64,000 bases of DNA from Roseiarcus sp963832305 (lineage in GTDB: Bacteria; Pseudomonadota; Alphaproteobacteria; Rhizobiales; Beijerinckiaceae). The stretch is from the NCBI GenBank assembly GCA_963832305.1, contig CAWHTU010000005.1, positions 124,001-188,000 on the forward strand. Reading direction: 5' to 3'. The notes under the pieces were generated by a model. That model was given only the letters and a program-made list of their open reading frames with translations. It was not told the origin of the DNA and made no database searches. The position numbers and the translations under genes were made by a program. Below, one piece after another: positions 19,884 to 28,549 of this stretch (positions are counted from its first letter, which is position 1; every line of letters starts with the position of its first letter).

Positions 19884-19974
19884 TTGTCCCGGCAGCCTGA
19901 CAAAGGCGGGAGTGTTTGTCAAGCTGGAACCAGATTAGCTTGACAAATCCGCCGCCACGCCGCAGAGTTGTCAA
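19884..19974. promoter_or_regulatory. Operator cluster between ABC operon and GntR gene
   Basis: Perfect 11-bp inverted repeat TTTGTCAAGCT (19915-19925) / AGCTTGACAAA (19937-19947) with an 11-bp spacer, plus a second TTGTC (19884-19888) / GACAA (19899-19903) pair and a lone TTGTCAA at 19968-19974. The sites lie in the gap between the divergent rbsA-like and GntR genes. Binding by the adjacent GntR protein is the natural guess, not shown. Confidence 0.6.
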
Positions 19975-19995
19975 TCAACATTGCACGGTTACCCC

Positions 19996-20733
19996 ATGTA
20001 CGACCGGCGTCTCGCTCGTGTTTGGAAGGTGGACGAGCCTCGACCAACCATGAGGGTGGGGGACCAGCTCTACGAGTTTCTGATCTCGGTGATGGGCGAG
20101 CTTGATGAAGGAGCTCGGCTGCCGGCCGAGACGGTGCTGGCCCAGCGCTATGGTGTTTCTCGCCCGACGGTGCGCGAAACGCTCGCGCGCCTCAGAGACG
20201 AAGGACTGATCGCTTCAAGGCGCGGATCGGGAAGCTATGTTCAGCATCGTCGCGCCGCTCAAGCGCACGCTGGCCCGACGTTCCATGAAATCGACAGCGT
20301 CGAGCAGATTCGCCAGAGCTACGAATTCCGTAAGGCGATCGAGGGGGACGCCGCCTACCTGGCCGCTGAGGCGCGGAGCGAATTGCAGCTCGAGGATATT
20401 CGCAGGGCCACCGAATTCCTGGACGAGGTGGTGGCTGCGCGCGTGGTCGGGGCGGAGGCCGATTTTCACTTTCATGAGACGATCGCCAACGCGAGTGGAA
20501 ATTCCTGGTTCGTTTCCGCGCTTATCGCGATGCGCCCACAGATCGAACTGACAATGGACATTGCCCGCGGGCTTTCGCTCGGCAAGACGGAGGGACACCT
20601 GCGGGCTGTGCAGTCCGAGCACGTCGCAATCCTTGACGCCATCGGACGAAGAGATCCTGGGGGAGCGCGAGACGCGATGCGCGACCATCTCGCCCGAACG
20701 TGCGACCGGATCTTTCGCGGGCCCGGATTCTGA
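19996..20733 (+). CDS. GntR-family (FadR/FCD subfamily) transcriptional regulator
   Basis: 245-residue regulator. The winged helix reads LPAETVLAQRYGVSRPTVRETLARLRDEGLI (residues about 42-72), followed by an FCD ligand-binding domain with metal/ligand residues in FRKAIEGDAAYLAAE, FHFHETIANASGN and HVAILDAIGRRDPGGARDAM. A TTG at 19981 would add five residues; I choose the ATG at 19996. Divergent from the ribose-type ABC operon and followed 42 bp later by a dehydrogenase, so it probably controls both. Confidence 0.88.
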   Translation: MYDRRLARVWKVDEPRPTMRVGDQLYEFLISVMGELDEGARLPAETVLAQRYGVSRPTVRETLARLRDEGLIASRRGSGSYVQHRRAAQAHAGPTFHEIDSVEQIRQSYEFRKAIEGDAAYLAAEARSELQLEDIRRATEFLDEVVAARVVGAEADFHFHETIANASGNSWFVSALIAMRPQIELTMDIARGLSLGKTEGHLRAVQSEHVAILDAIGRRDPGGARDAMRDHLARTCDRIFRGPGF

Positions 20734-20775
20734 CGCTCCGGTCAACAGTCCGAAGCCGTTGTTGAAGGAAATGCG

Positions 20776-21808
20776 ATGGGCGTGGAGAGTCCGGCCAAGC
20801 ACGCGGTTTTTGCCTTCGAACGCTATGATCCGACCGACAAATCGATCGCGTGGCTTCGCGAGCAGGGCCTCGAAGTTCGGACCGGTCATGCCCTGTGGGA
20901 GATGCCTTTCCAGCGCTTCACCGAGGATGAACTCATCGCTCACGCCGAGGGCTGCATCGCGCTCATGGGCGCGAGCGGGACCAGGATCACACGACGGGTC
21001 TTCGATTCGCTGCCCGACCTTCGCTACATCTCAAAATACGGGATCGGCTTCGACAGCATCGACATGGAGGCCGCCGGCGAACATGGCGTGTTGGTGAGCA
21101 ACACGCCGAACGAGAACCAGATCTTTCCGGTGTCCGAATTCGCCATCGCCATGATGCTATGGCTCGCCAAGCAGTTCGGCGTCTGGACCCCTGACTTCAT
21201 GCGCGCCGGCGGCTGGCGGGGGTTGACCTATTCGGCGGTATTGTCAGGGGCGACCGTCGGCGTCGTGGGGCTCGGGCGCATCGGACGCGGCGTCGCGCAG
21301 AGGCTCTCCGGCTGGGAGGCGCGCATCATCGGCTACGATCCCCATGTAACCGAGCCGCCGCCCGGCGTCGAACTTGCGAGCTTTGACGAACTCGTCGCCG
21401 AGTTCGGACTTCGTCACATTGCACGCGGCGCCTGCGCTGGACAACCGTCACATGTTCAACCAGGACGTATTCTCGCGGATGAAGCCGAGCGCCTTCCTGA
21501 TCAACGCCGGGCGCGGTTGGCTCGTCGACTATCCCGCGTTGCGGACGGCGCTCGAAGAGAAACGGATCGCGGGCGCAGCCCTCGACGTCTTCGACCAGGA
21601 GCCGCCGGATCCGAACGATCCGCTGTTTAATTACCCGAATGTCATCTGCACGCCCCATGTCGCCGCCTGGACGGCGAAAGGCGCCGAGAGCATCGGCTGG
21701 CATGCGGCGCGCAATCTCTGGGCGATGATCAGCGGCGAAGGACGCGCCGACCTCGTCAACCCGCAGCTTCAACGCCTTCATGGAGCGGCGAAGTCGCCTG
21801 CCGAATGA
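20776..21808 (+). CDS. D-2-hydroxyacid dehydrogenase (one frameshift)
   Basis: NAD(P)-dependent oxidoreductase of the phosphoglycerate/D-lactate dehydrogenase family, about 343 corrected residues. The N-terminal catalytic part has GIGFDSIDMEAAGEHGVLVSNTP. The Rossmann fingerprint is VGVVGLGRIGRGVAQ and the catalytic region in the second frame has LINAGRGWLVDYPAL, DVFDQEPP and CTPHVAAWT (the active-site His). The frame breaks near 21405, before SDFVTLHAA. GAAGGAAATGCG precedes the start. Follows the GntR gene; may oxidise a product of the sugar imported by the ABC system. Confidence 0.88.
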
Positions 21809-21824
21809 TCATTGGCGAGCGGTC

Positions 21825-21871
21825 GTCATCTCGAGCGAAGCGAAGCAATCCAGGGATCGTCGCTACGATCC
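21825..21871. repeat. Dispersed repeat remnant (GAGCGAAGCGAAGCAATCC type)
   Basis: Reads GTCATCTCGAGCGAAGCGAAGCAATCCAGGGATCG in two pieces, a pattern found in dispersed repeats of Bradyrhizobium-like genomes. It resembles the longer copy at 57652-57731, which has the same GAGCGAAGCG core. It overlaps nothing and ends at the cupin gene stop. Confidence 0.55.
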
Positions 21872-21876
21872 GTCGC

Positions 21877-22359
21877 TCAGTAGGGCGTTCCGTCCTTGTG
21901 GACGAAGCGCCAGCCGCCTTCGAAGCGCGCGGCGGCCAGATCGTCATCGGGGTAGTCCACCGCATCTCCCGGCGTGCGGTCGCCGATCTCGAGATAGACG
22001 ACCTCCTCGTCCGTTTCGTTGACGAGATGATGCGCGTCGTTGCTTCCCGCCTTGAAGCCGGCGCACATGCCAGCTTTGAGCGCCGTGCGGCCGGCGTCGG
22101 TGATCAGCGTCGGCTCGCCTTCGAGGATGTAGACGAACTCGTCCTGCTTCGTGTGCGCGTGGCGGATCGAGGACGATCCGCCGGGCTTGAGCCGGGTCAG
22201 GTTGACGCCGAAGTTGGTAAGCCCGAACAGGTCGCCGAGCGGCCGCTTGTCGCGCCCCTTCATCCGGGAGAAGAACGGCTCCGGATAGTTCGAGAGCTTC
22301 GCCCGCCGCGGGACGTCGGCGGCCAGAAGCGCGACCGGGCGCTTGGCGTCATTGGACAT
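21877..22359 (-). CDS. Cupin-domain protein
   Basis: 160-residue protein with a single cupin barrel. Motif 1 is SIRHAHTKQDEFVYILEGE (His, His and Glu metal ligands around residues 66-77) and motif 2 is GSNDAHHLVNETDEEVVYLEIG (His). GAGGTGACCCG precedes the start at 22359. Probably a metal-dependent small-molecule enzyme or sensor; the substrate is unknown. It stands alone between the hydroxyacid dehydrogenase and the membrane protein. Confidence 0.85.
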   Translation of the reverse strand: MSNDAKRPVALLAADVPRRAKLSNYPEPFFSRMKGRDKRPLGDLFGLTNFGVNLTRLKPGGSSSIRHAHTKQDEFVYILEGEPTLITDAGRTALKAGMCAGFKAGSNDAHHLVNETDEEVVYLEIGDRTPGDAVDYPDDDLAAARFEGGWRFVHKDGTPY

Positions 22360-22471
22360 CGGGTCACCTCCGCGCGGACTGATAGTCCTTCCTCCGCCGC
22401 GTGTCATCGCTCCCACTCTGGCGGAGCGCGCGGTTCATCCTTAAATGATACGGCTGACAGGAGCGGTGGCG

Positions 22472-22861
22472 ATGGAAGGGTTCCTTATTCGCGCGGTCGT
22501 GGTCGCGATCGGGTTGTGGCTCGCCTCGAAAATGGGGCTGGTCGCGTTCAATTCCACCGGGACGCTGGTCGCCGCGGCGCTCGTGCTCGGCGTCGTCAAC
22601 GCCTTCGTGCGTCCGGTCATCGTCCTCCTGACCCTGCCGATCACGCTGCTCACGCTCGGACTGTTCCTGCTGGTCATCAATGCGCTGATGATCATGCTCG
22701 TCGCCTGGCTCATCCCGGGCTTCCTCGTCGCCGGCTTCTGGTCGGCGGTGTTCGCGGCGATCGTGGTCAGCCTGACGAGCTGGGTCATGTCCGGCTGGAT
22801 CGGCCCGCGCGGCCGGGTCGAGGTCATGACGATGCGGCAGCCGGGCGGGCGCTGGGAGTAG
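22472..22861 (+). CDS. YvlD-like (PF04020) four-helix membrane protein
   Basis: 129-residue integral membrane protein with four hydrophobic segments; NAFVRPVIVLLTLPITLLTLGLFLLVINAL is characteristic of the PF04020 'phage holin family 4/YvlD' proteins (quoted in part: RPVIVLLTLPITLL). I choose the ATG at 22472 because CAGGAG lies 8 bases upstream; the earlier ATG at 22445 has no good site. Function is unknown; the holin name is historic and there is no phage here. Confidence 0.82.
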   Translation: MEGFLIRAVVVAIGLWLASKMGLVAFNSTGTLVAAALVLGVVNAFVRPVIVLLTLPITLLTLGLFLLVINALMIMLVAWLIPGFLVAGFWSAVFAAIVVSLTSWVMSGWIGPRGRVEVMTMRQPGGRWE

Positions 22862-23246
22862 TCGAACCCGCCCTTGAACCGGCTGACGGCCGATCCCAAC
22901 CGCCAGCGGTTATTCTTCCCGCGCCAAACACCGCATGACTTCCCCCGAGGCCAGGAAGCGCTCGCGTCAGGAAATTAAAATCGGGCACAACCGATATTCC
23001 GCGTGCACAACTCTTGATTGAAGCACGCGACTCACCTACCGGTCGTGATGGATCACGAACGAAGGCCGGGCCCGCCGATCTGATGCGGCGGCGTCACCGG
23101 GGGCCTTTCGCGAGCTGACGCGTCAGTAAATCAAAAACCCGCGTAAGCGCGGCGCCCCGCCCGTTGGCGTTTGGCGCCGTCCCCGTCGGCGGCTGGGCGA
23201 AGTATGGCGTGGCCCTCGCCGACCCTACCTTCACGAAGAGGTTGAG
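22862..23246. other. 385-bp gap upstream of the carrier-thioesterase gene
   Basis: No coding sequence that I can support. The left part (22862-22990) is a GC-rich tail of the membrane-protein transcript. The middle holds the perfect palindrome TCGTGATGGATCACGA at 23043-23058. The right part (23100-23246) is very GC-rich with several short inverted repeats. Confidence 0.55.
23043..23058. promoter_or_regulatory. 16-bp perfect palindrome, candidate operator
   Basis: TCGTGAT-GG-ATCACGA, 189 bp upstream of the carrier-thioesterase start. The symmetry and position suggest a dimeric regulator site. No cognate regulator is adjacent, so this is only a candidate. Confidence 0.4.
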
Positions 23247-24342
23247 ATGACAGAGGAATCCTTTGTCGACTCGCAGGATCGGCTGCACTCCGAAATGATC
23301 CGGATCTGGAGCCGTCTCCTGGAGACCTCGGACTTTTCGATCGATGACGATTTCTTCGACAAGGGGGGCGACTCGCTCCTGGCGACGGAGTTCATGCTGG
23401 AGCTCCGGCAGCTGACCGGAAAAGCGCTGCCCGACAGCGTGCTCTTCGAGAGCTCGACGATCAGATCGCTCGCCCAGAGGCTGAGCCAGGACGAGACGCC
23501 GGAGGCGAAGACCGTGGTCCGGATCGGCCCCCGCTCCGATCGCGCGGCGCCGCTGCTGTTCTTCCATGGCGACTGGACCTGGGGCGGATTTTACGTCGAG
23601 CACCTCGCTCGAAAGCTCGGACCGGAATTTTCGCTCATCGCGGTGGCTCCGCATGGACCTGGAGGCGAGCCGATTCCGTCCTCGATCGAGGCCATGGCGG
23701 CCGATCGACTGCCGGCGATCCTGGCGGAGCAGCCGACCGGACCCTACCGGCTGGCCGGGCATTGCGTCGGCGGAATCGTGGCGCTGGAAACCGCGCGGCT
23801 GCTTATCGGGCTGAACCATCGGGTCGAGGCGGTGGTGATGATCGACTCTCCCCTGATGATCGGCGGCGAGGCGCGGCGGCTCGCGGAAGCGGTGTCACGA
23901 GCCGCGGAGACAGGAGCGCGCGAGCCGGTCACGGCGCCGGACGATGCGCCCGTCGAGCCGGCCAGCACCGGAATTCGATTGGGGGCTGGAACATTACCAG
24001 AGGTCTCTGGCCGCATATTCTCCCGTCCCGCTTCCGGTGAGCCTTCTCGTCCTCGCCTCGCAATTCGATGGCCGCGGCTGGGTTCAGTTGAGCGGCGACG
24101 CCGATCTGATTGAGATTCCGGGCGGCCATTTCGACTGGGTGACCGGGCGAATCAACGACCTCGCTCGCTATTTGAGGTCCTGGCCGTCCGCAAGGAGTCG
24201 GGCGTCGCGTCCGTCGCTCATCCGGCTGAACGGCGAAGCCCTCGCGACGAGGGGCGACGAGCAAGCGCCTGCGTCAGGCGCGCCGAAGACCAAGTCCTAT
24301 TCGCGCCCGTTGCGATGGATCCTGAACTACGCCCGGCAATGA
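23247..24342 (+). CDS. Stand-alone carrier protein-thioesterase didomain with Cys nucleophile (one frameshift)
   Basis: Residues 1-85 are a phosphopantetheine carrier domain (DDDFFDKGGDSLLATEF, attachment Ser43). Residues 95-end are an alpha/beta-hydrolase thioesterase with RIGPRSDRAAPLLFFHGD and the nucleophile elbow AGHCVGGIVALETA, so the nucleophile is Cys173 instead of the usual Ser. The frame breaks near 23965; the next frame gives EFDWGLEHYQRSLAAYSP and the likely catalytic His in EIPGGHFDW. About 364 corrected residues. No adenylation, condensation or ketosynthase gene is nearby, so what loads the carrier is unknown. The last 60 residues are a basic tail. Confidence 0.82.
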
Positions 24343-24372
24343 GGCCGGGCCCGGAGATTTCAACCGGTCAAT

Positions 24373-25188
24373 TCAGGCCAGGCTGGCCGAGGCGACTTCG
24401 CCGTCGGTGATGTATCGGTTGACCCGTCCAACACGCAGGCTCTGGCCGGCGGTGTAGGACGTCACGCTCATGATCGCGCCGACACTCGTCAGCTCGCTGA
24501 CGATGAAGTCGCGTTCGGCGTCGGCGTCGGCGTCGGTCCGGTGGGTGATCTGGAAGGTGAACCTGGTCAGCGAGATGCCGGTGTCCTTGGTCCCTGCGCC
24601 CACCCACAGCGCCGGCGCATCGAGCGGCGGGCGGTCGATGTTGAGCCAGAACTCGGGCGTTCCGATGGTTTCCTCCCCCTGCTCCATGTCGAGCGCCCAG
24701 AAGCGGACGTGGTGGCGCTTGCGCGGACTGCCGTCGATCGCCTTCTGGAAGCCGACGTCCTGACCGCGTCCGAATAGGAAGAGAGTGCTGAACGGGGCGG
24801 CGGGATAGGGCCGGTTGAAGACGAAGGCGACGACCATCCGCCATGAGCTTCTGAGACCGAGCCGGTCGGCTTCGGTCCAGCCGGCCGCCGCGAAGGCGGC
24901 GCGCAGCTTGTCGAGTTCGCCGATCAGCACGAGGTTCACGGGGTCTCCCGGCAGCCCGTCGCCGGTCACGGTAAAGCTCGGCACGCTCTTGCGCTGCATG
25001 ATCTTGAGGTTCATGCGCACGACGCGCGGCAGGATCACGTAGGCCGCGAGCGCGTAGGCGAGGCTCAGCGCCAAAATCGTCGGCAGTCGGCTGTCGGTGA
25101 TCCGGAAAACGAAGACGATCAGCCAGATCGCGACGATGCCCAGCCCCAGAACGGCCAAGCGCTCAAAGAAACGCTTCAGAATCGCCAA
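24373..25188 (-). CDS. LssY C-terminal-domain membrane protein
   Basis: About 271 residues with two membrane segments near the N-terminus (LAVLGLGIVAIWLIVFVF and PTILALSLAYALAAYVILP), then a soluble domain of the LssY_C type: DPVNLVLIGELDKLRAAFAAAGW, TLFLFGRGQDVGFQKAIDG and RHHVRFWALDM. LssY is linked to type-I secretion in Legionella, but the domain's activity is unknown. No ATG fits; I choose the TTG at 25188 (LAILKRFFERLAV), with a GGGG before it. A TTG at 25269 would add 27 low-complexity residues. Confidence 0.78.
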   Translation of the reverse strand: MAILKRFFERLAVLGLGIVAIWLIVFVFRITDSRLPTILALSLAYALAAYVILPRVVRMNLKIMQRKSVPSFTVTGDGLPGDPVNLVLIGELDKLRAAFAAAGWTEADRLGLRSSWRMVVAFVFNRPYPAAPFSTLFLFGRGQDVGFQKAIDGSPRKRHHVRFWALDMEQGEETIGTPEFWLNIDRPPLDAPALWVGAGTKDTGISLTRFTFQITHRTDADADAERDFIVSELTSVGAIMSVTSYTAGQSLRVGRVNRYITDGEVASASLA

Positions 25189-25325
25189 TTCCCCGCCCCT
25201 TCGGCGCTTTCGCGGCGCTCCCTCGATTCGTGCGCCGCCAACTCTGCCCCTCGCGGCGCGCCCAGACAAGCGGCAGATCGGGCGGGCTTAGGACAGGTTC
25301 GGGCTGACGGCGGCCCGCGTCGTGG

Positions 25326-26492
25326 TCAGCGCGCGAGTTCCTCCGCCAGGCGTTCGAGGAATTCGAGGCAGGCGATGAGCTGCGCCTCGTCGACGAATTC
25401 GTCTGGCTTGTGCGCTTCGTCGATCGAGCCCGGCCCGCACACGATGGTCGGCACGCCCGCCGCCTGGAAATGTCCGGCTTCGGTGGCGAACGAGACGGCG
25501 ACCGTCCGGTTCGAACGAGTGAGCCTCAGCGCCAGTTGCTCGGCCGCGGAACCGGACGCGGCGGCGAGCGGCGGCACATCGACCTCCATCGTGGTCAGGA
25601 CCGCCGGACCCGATACGAAGCGGGTGAGCCGCGGCGTCGCGACCTCGTCGACGAACGCCTGCACCCTGGCCATCGCGGAAGCGGTCGTGACGCCAGGGAG
25701 GCCGCGAAATTCCCAATGGAACACGCATTCCCGCGCCAGGATGTTCCGCGCCGTGCCGCCCCGGATCATGCCCACATGAAGCGTCGAATAGGGCGGCGTG
25801 AAGCGCGGATCGAGCGGGCCTTCCTCGTAGGCGCGAGCGAGGCGCCCGATCTCGCTCACGATGTCCGCCGCGATCGCGACCGCATTGGCGCCGAGCGCCG
25901 GCAGGGCCGAATGGGCTTCGCGCCCGGTGACGAGGGTCTGGAAGGTTGCGACGCTCTTGTGCGCGTCGGCGATCGCCATCATCGTCGGTTCGCCGACGAT
26001 GGCCGCTGCCGGAAGCGGCTCGTCCTTGCCGAACCAGGCGATGACGTCGCGGGAGCCGAGGCAGGTGGTTTCCTCGTCGTAGCTCAGCACGATGTGCACC
26101 GGCCGCTTCAGGCCGGCGTCCCTGAACGCGGGCGCCATCGCCAGCACACAGGCGCCGAACCCCTTCATGTCGCAGGTCCCGCGGCCATAGAGCCTCCCCC
26201 GCTCCTCGCGCAACCGGAACGGAGGGCTCGACCACGGCTGCCCCTCGACCGGGACGACGTCGGTATGGCCTGAGAGCACGACCCCGCCATCGACCCTGGG
26301 GCCGATCGTGGCGAGGATCGCCGCCTTGTCGCCGGCCGCGTTCGGCGCGCGACGCGCCTGAAGCCCGTGCGATCGCAGGTAGCCCTCTACAAACTCGACA
26401 ACCGGCAGGTTCGAGGCGTCGCTCACGCTGTCGATCGCGATCAGCCGTTCGAGCAGCGCCTTGGCCTCGGCGAGGCGGCCCCTTGCCCTCAT
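25326..26492 (-). CDS. argE: Acetylornithine deacetylase
   Basis: Zinc-dependent M20-family amidohydrolase, 388 residues, which removes acetate from N-acetylornithine in arginine synthesis. Metal and catalytic residues are visible in SGHTDVVPVEG (His, Asp), GRGTCDMKGF (Asp), SYDEETTCLGSRD (Glu-Glu), and VGEPTMM. The dimerisation domain lies about residues 180-290. Related dipeptidase or succinyl-diaminopimelate enzymes share the fold; the ArgE subfamily is the best fit by length and the GRGTCDMKGF motif. Confidence 0.9.
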   Translation of the reverse strand: MRARGRLAEAKALLERLIAIDSVSDASNLPVVEFVEGYLRSHGLQARRAPNAAGDKAAILATIGPRVDGGVVLSGHTDVVPVEGQPWSSPPFRLREERGRLYGRGTCDMKGFGACVLAMAPAFRDAGLKRPVHIVLSYDEETTCLGSRDVIAWFGKDEPLPAAAIVGEPTMMAIADAHKSVATFQTLVTGREAHSALPALGANAVAIAADIVSEIGRLARAYEEGPLDPRFTPPYSTLHVGMIRGGTARNILARECVFHWEFRGLPGVTTASAMARVQAFVDEVATPRLTRFVSGPAVLTTMEVDVPPLAAASGSAAEQLALRLTRSNRTVAVSFATEAGHFQAAGVPTIVCGPGSIDEAHKPDEFVDEAQLIACLEFLERLAEELAR

Positions 26493-26563
26493 CCCGCGGC
26501 CCGCGATCGCGCCGCAAGGGAAACGGTGGACGGCGCGGCGGAGGCCGCTAGAATGCCGGTTTC

Positions 26564-26956
26564 ATGTACGAGGCCGTCACGCATCGGATTAAAGTCACCG
26601 TCGAGCCGGCTTTCGATCCGGAGCGCTCCGACCCGGATGAGCCACGCTATTTCTGGCTCTATTCTATCGAAATCTCCAATCTCGGCGACAAACCTGTGAC
26701 GCTGATCGAGCGCCACTGGCGGATCACCGACGCGAACGGCCGGCTGCAGGAGGTGCGCGGACCGGGCGTCATCGGCGAGCAGCCGACGATCGCGCCGGGG
26801 AAGTCGTTCCGCTACACGTCCGGATGTCCGCTGACAACGCCGAGCGGCCTGATGGTCGGCGAATATTCCATGGTCGACCTCGAAGGGCGGAGCTTCAAGG
26901 TTTCGATCCCCGCCTTCTCGCTCGATTCGCCCGACGGGAAGCGGGTCTTGAACTAG
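26564..26956 (+). CDS. apaG: ApaG protein
   Basis: 130-residue fibronectin-III-like protein of the ApaG family. Hallmarks are YEAVTHRIKVTVEPAFD at the N-terminus, YFWLYSIEISNLGDKPVTL and VRGPGVIGEQPTIAPGKSF. Linked in enterobacteria to Co2+ resistance and Ap4A levels; the biochemical role is unclear. It is a single gene between argE (divergent) and an FAD oxidoreductase (convergent). Confidence 0.93.
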   Translation: MYEAVTHRIKVTVEPAFDPERSDPDEPRYFWLYSIEISNLGDKPVTLIERHWRITDANGRLQEVRGPGVIGEQPTIAPGKSFRYTSGCPLTTPSGLMVGEYSMVDLEGRSFKVSIPAFSLDSPDGKRVLN

Positions 26957-27003
26957 CGCGGTCTTTGACTTCCCGGACCCCGGCCGCCTCGGCGCGCGAC
27001 TGG

Positions 27004-28413
27004 TCAGGCCGGCCTGATGTTGGCGTTGCGGTGGAAGACGTTGTCCGGATCCCATCCGCGCTTGATTCGGGCGAGGCGGGCGTATTTCCCCGCTCCGTAG
27101 GACGCCTTGACCCGGTCCTCCTCAGCGTCGGCGATAAAATTCACGTAGCTTCCCGCGCCGCTGGCGTAAGGGCGCATCGCGTCCCAGAAACTGCGCACCC
27201 AGGCGCGATCGTCCTCGTAAAGCTCGCGAGGAGCGCCCGGGGGGGCGTGAGCGCAGATATTGAACGCGCAGACCGGGGAGCCTCGGGCGCCGCCGAAGGC
27301 TGTCGCGGACTCGTCCGCGGCGAGATATTTGCCGTTCAACCGGAACGTCGGAACGAAGGATAGCGGCGACTTCTTCTTCGGAACATGCTCGCCGATCACG
27401 GACAACGCGCGGTCGGACAGCGCGTCGATGTAGAGGGCCTTCTCGTAGGCCATGGTGCCCCAATGCGCGCTTTCGTCGAACATCTGCTGAAGCGCGACAT
27501 AGGGCATCGGCGTGACGAGCTCCCACAATGGCTTCACCGCGTCCCGCAGCGTCGCGACCGCCTTGGCGTGCTCCTCGGGCGACCCGAACCCGACGATGAT
27601 AACGCCGTGGCCGATCTTGCCGCGATGATGTTCGGGCACAAAGGGCGCCGGCGGGGCGCTGAGGCCGATGGCTAGGAATCCGTTGAAGTCGCCAGGAAGG
27701 GCGTCGATATGCTCCTGCGCGTGGCGAAGCGCTGCAGCGCCGTTCTCGAGTCCGGCGAAGAGCAGCCCCATTTGGACCAGAGGGCCGACAGGGTGAAGCG
27801 CGAATTCGAACGAGGTGACGATTCCGAAGTTCCCGCCGCCGCCCTTGAGCGCCCAGAGAAGGTCGGGATTTGCATCCCGCGACGCCTGCACGATCCGCCC
27901 GTCCGCGGTCACGACTTCGGCCGCGAGCAGATTGTCGCAGCTCAGCCCCGCTTTCCTGGTGAGCCAGCCGATTCCGCCGCCGAGCGCCAGTCCCGCAACC
28001 CCGGTATGGCTGATGAAGCCGCCCGGCGTCGCTAGCCCGTGTTGCTGGGTCACCGCGTCGACATCGCCCCATGTGGCTCCTCCGCCGCATTTCATCCGGC
28101 GCGCGGCCGGATCGACGCTGACTTGGTTCATCGCCCCGAGATGGACCATCAGGCCGCCGTCGCCGACCGCGGTCCCCGAGTAATTGTGGCCGCCTCCCCT
28201 GACGGAGATCTCGAGATCGCGGTCGCGGGCGAACCGCACGGCTGAAGCGACGTGCTCAGCGTCGGCGCAACGCGCGATCACCGCGGGTTTGCGGTCAATG
28301 GCGCCATTCCAGATCGCCCGCGAACTGTCGTATTCGGGGTCCCCGGCTCTCAGCGCCTTGCCCTTGAATTGCGAAACGAACGCTTCGGTCTTGTCGCTCG
28401 CGGGCTCATTCAT
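27004..28413 (-). CDS. FAD-binding oxidoreductase of the berberine-bridge-enzyme type
   Basis: 469-residue flavoprotein. The PP-loop domain has EISVRGGGHNYSGTAVGDGG, whose His is the usual covalent FAD anchor, and HTGVAGLALGGGIGWLTRK. The position where bicovalent enzymes carry Cys is Val/Ala here, so only one covalent link is expected. The C-terminal BBE segment reads YVNFIADAEEDRVKASYG, close to the family end. Probably oxidises an alcohol or sugar; the substrate is unknown. No signal peptide. Confidence 0.87.
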   Translation of the reverse strand: MNEPASDKTEAFVSQFKGKALRAGDPEYDSSRAIWNGAIDRKPAVIARCADAEHVASAVRFARDRDLEISVRGGGHNYSGTAVGDGGLMVHLGAMNQVSVDPAARRMKCGGGATWGDVDAVTQQHGLATPGGFISHTGVAGLALGGGIGWLTRKAGLSCDNLLAAEVVTADGRIVQASRDANPDLLWALKGGGGNFGIVTSFEFALHPVGPLVQMGLLFAGLENGAAALRHAQEHIDALPGDFNGFLAIGLSAPPAPFVPEHHRGKIGHGVIIVGFGSPEEHAKAVATLRDAVKPLWELVTPMPYVALQQMFDESAHWGTMAYEKALYIDALSDRALSVIGEHVPKKKSPLSFVPTFRLNGKYLAADESATAFGGARGSPVCAFNICAHAPPGAPRELYEDDRAWVRSFWDAMRPYASGAGSYVNFIADAEEDRVKASYGAGKYARLARIKRGWDPDNVFHRNANIRPA

Positions 28414-28495
28414 TCGGCCGCTCCGGGAAGTCTTGTCGCGCCAAGCCTAGCTTGGCTCTGCGCCGATCACAATCGACCCGGAAGAGAGGATACGC

Positions 28496-28521
28496 AAAAA
28501 GGGCGGCCCGCGTGGCCGCCC
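28496..28521 (-). terminator. Rho-independent terminator of glnA
   Basis: On the minus strand GGGCGGCCACGCGGGCCGCCC (28521-28501 in two arms of 8-9 bases around a short loop) is followed by TTTTT (28500-28496). It lies about 29 bp after the glnA stop. Confidence 0.85.
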
Positions 28522-28549
28522 TTCGCTGTTTCGCCTGAAGCCGAACGCG

